Shown: piece by piece, positions 6,436 to 7,292 of the stretch
Numbering within the stretch: position 1 is the stretch's first letter
Layout: the number at the start of each line of letters is the position of its first letter
DNA from: Actinomycetes bacterium
GTDB lineage: Bacteria > Actinomycetota > Aquicultoria > CAJVYJ01 > JAUVQD01
DNA: 7,292 bases
Direction: 5' to 3'
Assembly (NCBI GenBank): GCA_030598355.1
Contig: JAUVQD010000061.1
Span: 1 to 7,292 of the forward strand
Made by a program: the position numbers and the translations under genes
The notes under the pieces: generated by a model
What the model was told of the DNA's origin: nothing
Seen by the model: the letters and a program-made list of their open reading frames with translations, nothing else
Databases searched by the model: none

Positions 6436-6454
6436 AAACCCATGATATTAACGG
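6417..6454. promoter_or_regulatory. Candidate fic operator: inverted CCGTTAATA pair around the -10 box
   Basis: CCGTTAATA (6419-6427) and its reverse complement TATTAACGG (6446-6454) flank an 18-bp spacer holding TATAAT and the fic start codon. The left arm is also the core of the second 11-bp direct repeat (6417-6427); a third copy of the core is at 6368-6376. Three copies of a 9-mer in 87 bp, wrapped around a promoter, suggest an operator cluster. The regulator is unknown. The Fic protein itself is a candidate if its C-terminal part is a winged helix. Confidence 0.6.
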
Positions 6455-7292
6455 ATAAATCCAAGGCGAGAATCGATGATCTTAAGAAGCAGTACGATTC
6501 CTTAAAGACCGGCAAGGGGTCTTTGCTCGACATAATTTTCGAGTCCGAGATGCCCGAGTTGGTATATAACTCAAACGCCATTGAGAATTCAACGCTAGAC
6601 CTAGATGAAACGGAAAAGATCTTGTTAGAGCTTCAGGTCTCGCGAAATATATCGGTTCGCGAGATTTTTGAAGCTAAAGATCTTGGCAGGGTCTTTGAAT
6701 ATATAAAAGAAAAAGTAGCGGTCGATGACTTATCAAAAGACTTGCTACTACTCCTTCACCAAATGCTTATATCGAATATTAAAAAAAAGATTGCCGGAAG
6801 GTTTCGCGTCAAAGATGAATACGTCCGGGTGGGCAGCTATATAGCACCGGCGCCAGAGCATGTAGAGAGTATGGTTGACTCAGCCCTCTTGGAGTATTCA
6901 AGTAATCATTCTCCTCACTTTGTGGAGAGAATTGCCAGGTTCCATCTGGAGTTTGAGCACATACATCCTTTTGTTGACGGCAACGGCAGAATTGGCAGGG
7001 TGCTGATCAACTATCAGTTAATGCAGGTCGGTTTCCCCCCGATTATTATTCGCGATAAAGAAAAGGCCATATATTACGCTTCGTTCAAGAAATACGGTGA
7101 TGCTCGCAGAACTGACTCAATGGAAAAAATAGTCTTTCTGGCGTTGCTGGAATCATTACATAAGCGGATAGCCTATCTAAAAGGCGACACAATTGTAAAG
7201 ATTGTCGATTACGCGAAGAGCAGCAATCAATCCGTTCACGCTCTGCTGAACAAGTCAAAGCGGCAGACTGTCGCGGCGTTTAGGGAAAAAGG
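6442..7292 (+). CDS. Fic-family protein (AMP transferase type), 3' end outside window
   Basis: The frame is open from the ATG at 6442 to the right edge (283 codons, no stop), so the C-terminus is missing. The catalytic motif HPFVDGNGRIGR at residues 175-186 matches the canonical HPFx(D/E)GNGRxxR exactly, with catalytic H175. An N-terminal inhibitory motif, (S/T)xxxE(G/N), is present as SNAIEN (44-49). In class II Fic proteins its glutamate, here E48, blocks productive ATP binding. GSYIAPAPEHV, upstream of the catalytic motif, corresponds to the flap that positions targets. Such enzymes transfer AMP to hydroxyl side chains of proteins in the cytoplasm. The visible tail from about residue 245 (TIVKIVDYAKSSNQSVHALL) resembles the winged-helix or helix-turn-helix extension often found in this subfamily. 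The start at 6442 has no Shine-Dalgarno but coincides with the predicted transcription start. The gene is divergent from the nuclease gene. The protein target is unknown. Confidence 0.92.
   Translation, partial: MILTDKSKARIDDLKKQYDSLKTGKGSLLDIIFESEMPELVYNSNAIENSTLDLDETEKILLELQVSRNISVREIFEAKDLGRVFEYIKEKVAVDDLSKDLLLLLHQMLISNIKKKIAGRFRVKDEYVRVGSYIAPAPEHVESMVDSALLEYSSNHSPHFVERIARFHLEFEHIHPFVDGNGRIGRVLINYQLMQVGFPPIIIRDKEKAIYYASFKKYGDARRTDSMEKIVFLALLESLHKRIAYLKGDTIVKIVDYAKSSNQSVHALLNKSKRQTVAAFREK

Noticed and set aside
1..7292. Mobile element, CRISPR array, tRNA or rRNA, or a novel multi-gene defence system.
   Set aside because: No transposase or integrase, no terminal repeats, no regularly spaced repeats and no RNA gene signature were seen. 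The repair, nuclease and Fic genes lie in separately promoted units without evidence of joint function.

Overview
The window is bacterial chromosomal DNA of intermediate GC, with densely packed genes and short intergenic gaps. It holds five genes in two orientations. I cannot name the species. The clues point to a bacterium using AddAB-type rather than RecBCD-type double-strand-break repair, with a membrane-bound iron-sulphur electron-transfer protein. Two genes have good Shine-Dalgarno sequences and two appear leaderless, so this lineage probably uses both modes of translation start.

Left part (1-3677, plus strand): the 3' end of an addB-like nuclease gene is followed, with no gap between stop and start codons, by a complete addA-like helicase-nuclease gene. 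Both proteins carry PD-(D/E)XK nuclease motifs, and the AddB-like one ends in a Cx2Cx5C iron-sulphur cysteine cluster. Together they should form a heterodimeric DNA-end-processing enzyme. A short intergenic stretch with a 9-bp hairpin follows (3742-3768).

Middle (3850-4529, plus strand): a 214-residue protein of unknown function with an N-terminal helix-turn-helix. Its candidate promoter places transcription start on the A of the ATG, and a 16-bp near-palindrome covers the start codon, which suggests autoregulation.

Right-middle (4597-6307, minus strand): a secreted or membrane-anchored staphylococcal-nuclease-family protein with a C-terminal Ada-like metal-binding segment lies upstream of a NapH/YccM-like membrane ferredoxin. 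The ferredoxin gene has its own promoter with a perfect TATAAT and a CRP/FNR-family-like palindrome at exactly -41.5, the class II activator position.

Right end (6366-7292, plus strand): a Fic-family AMP-transferase gene, divergent from the nuclease gene and cut by the window edge. It has a strong, apparently leaderless promoter embedded among three copies of the 9-mer CCGTTAATA, two direct and one inverted, which look like operator sites.

I see no mobile element, CRISPR array, tRNA, rRNA or clear new multi-gene system. The most original signals are regulatory: the paired leaderless promoters, the Fic operator array, and the -41.5 palindrome.
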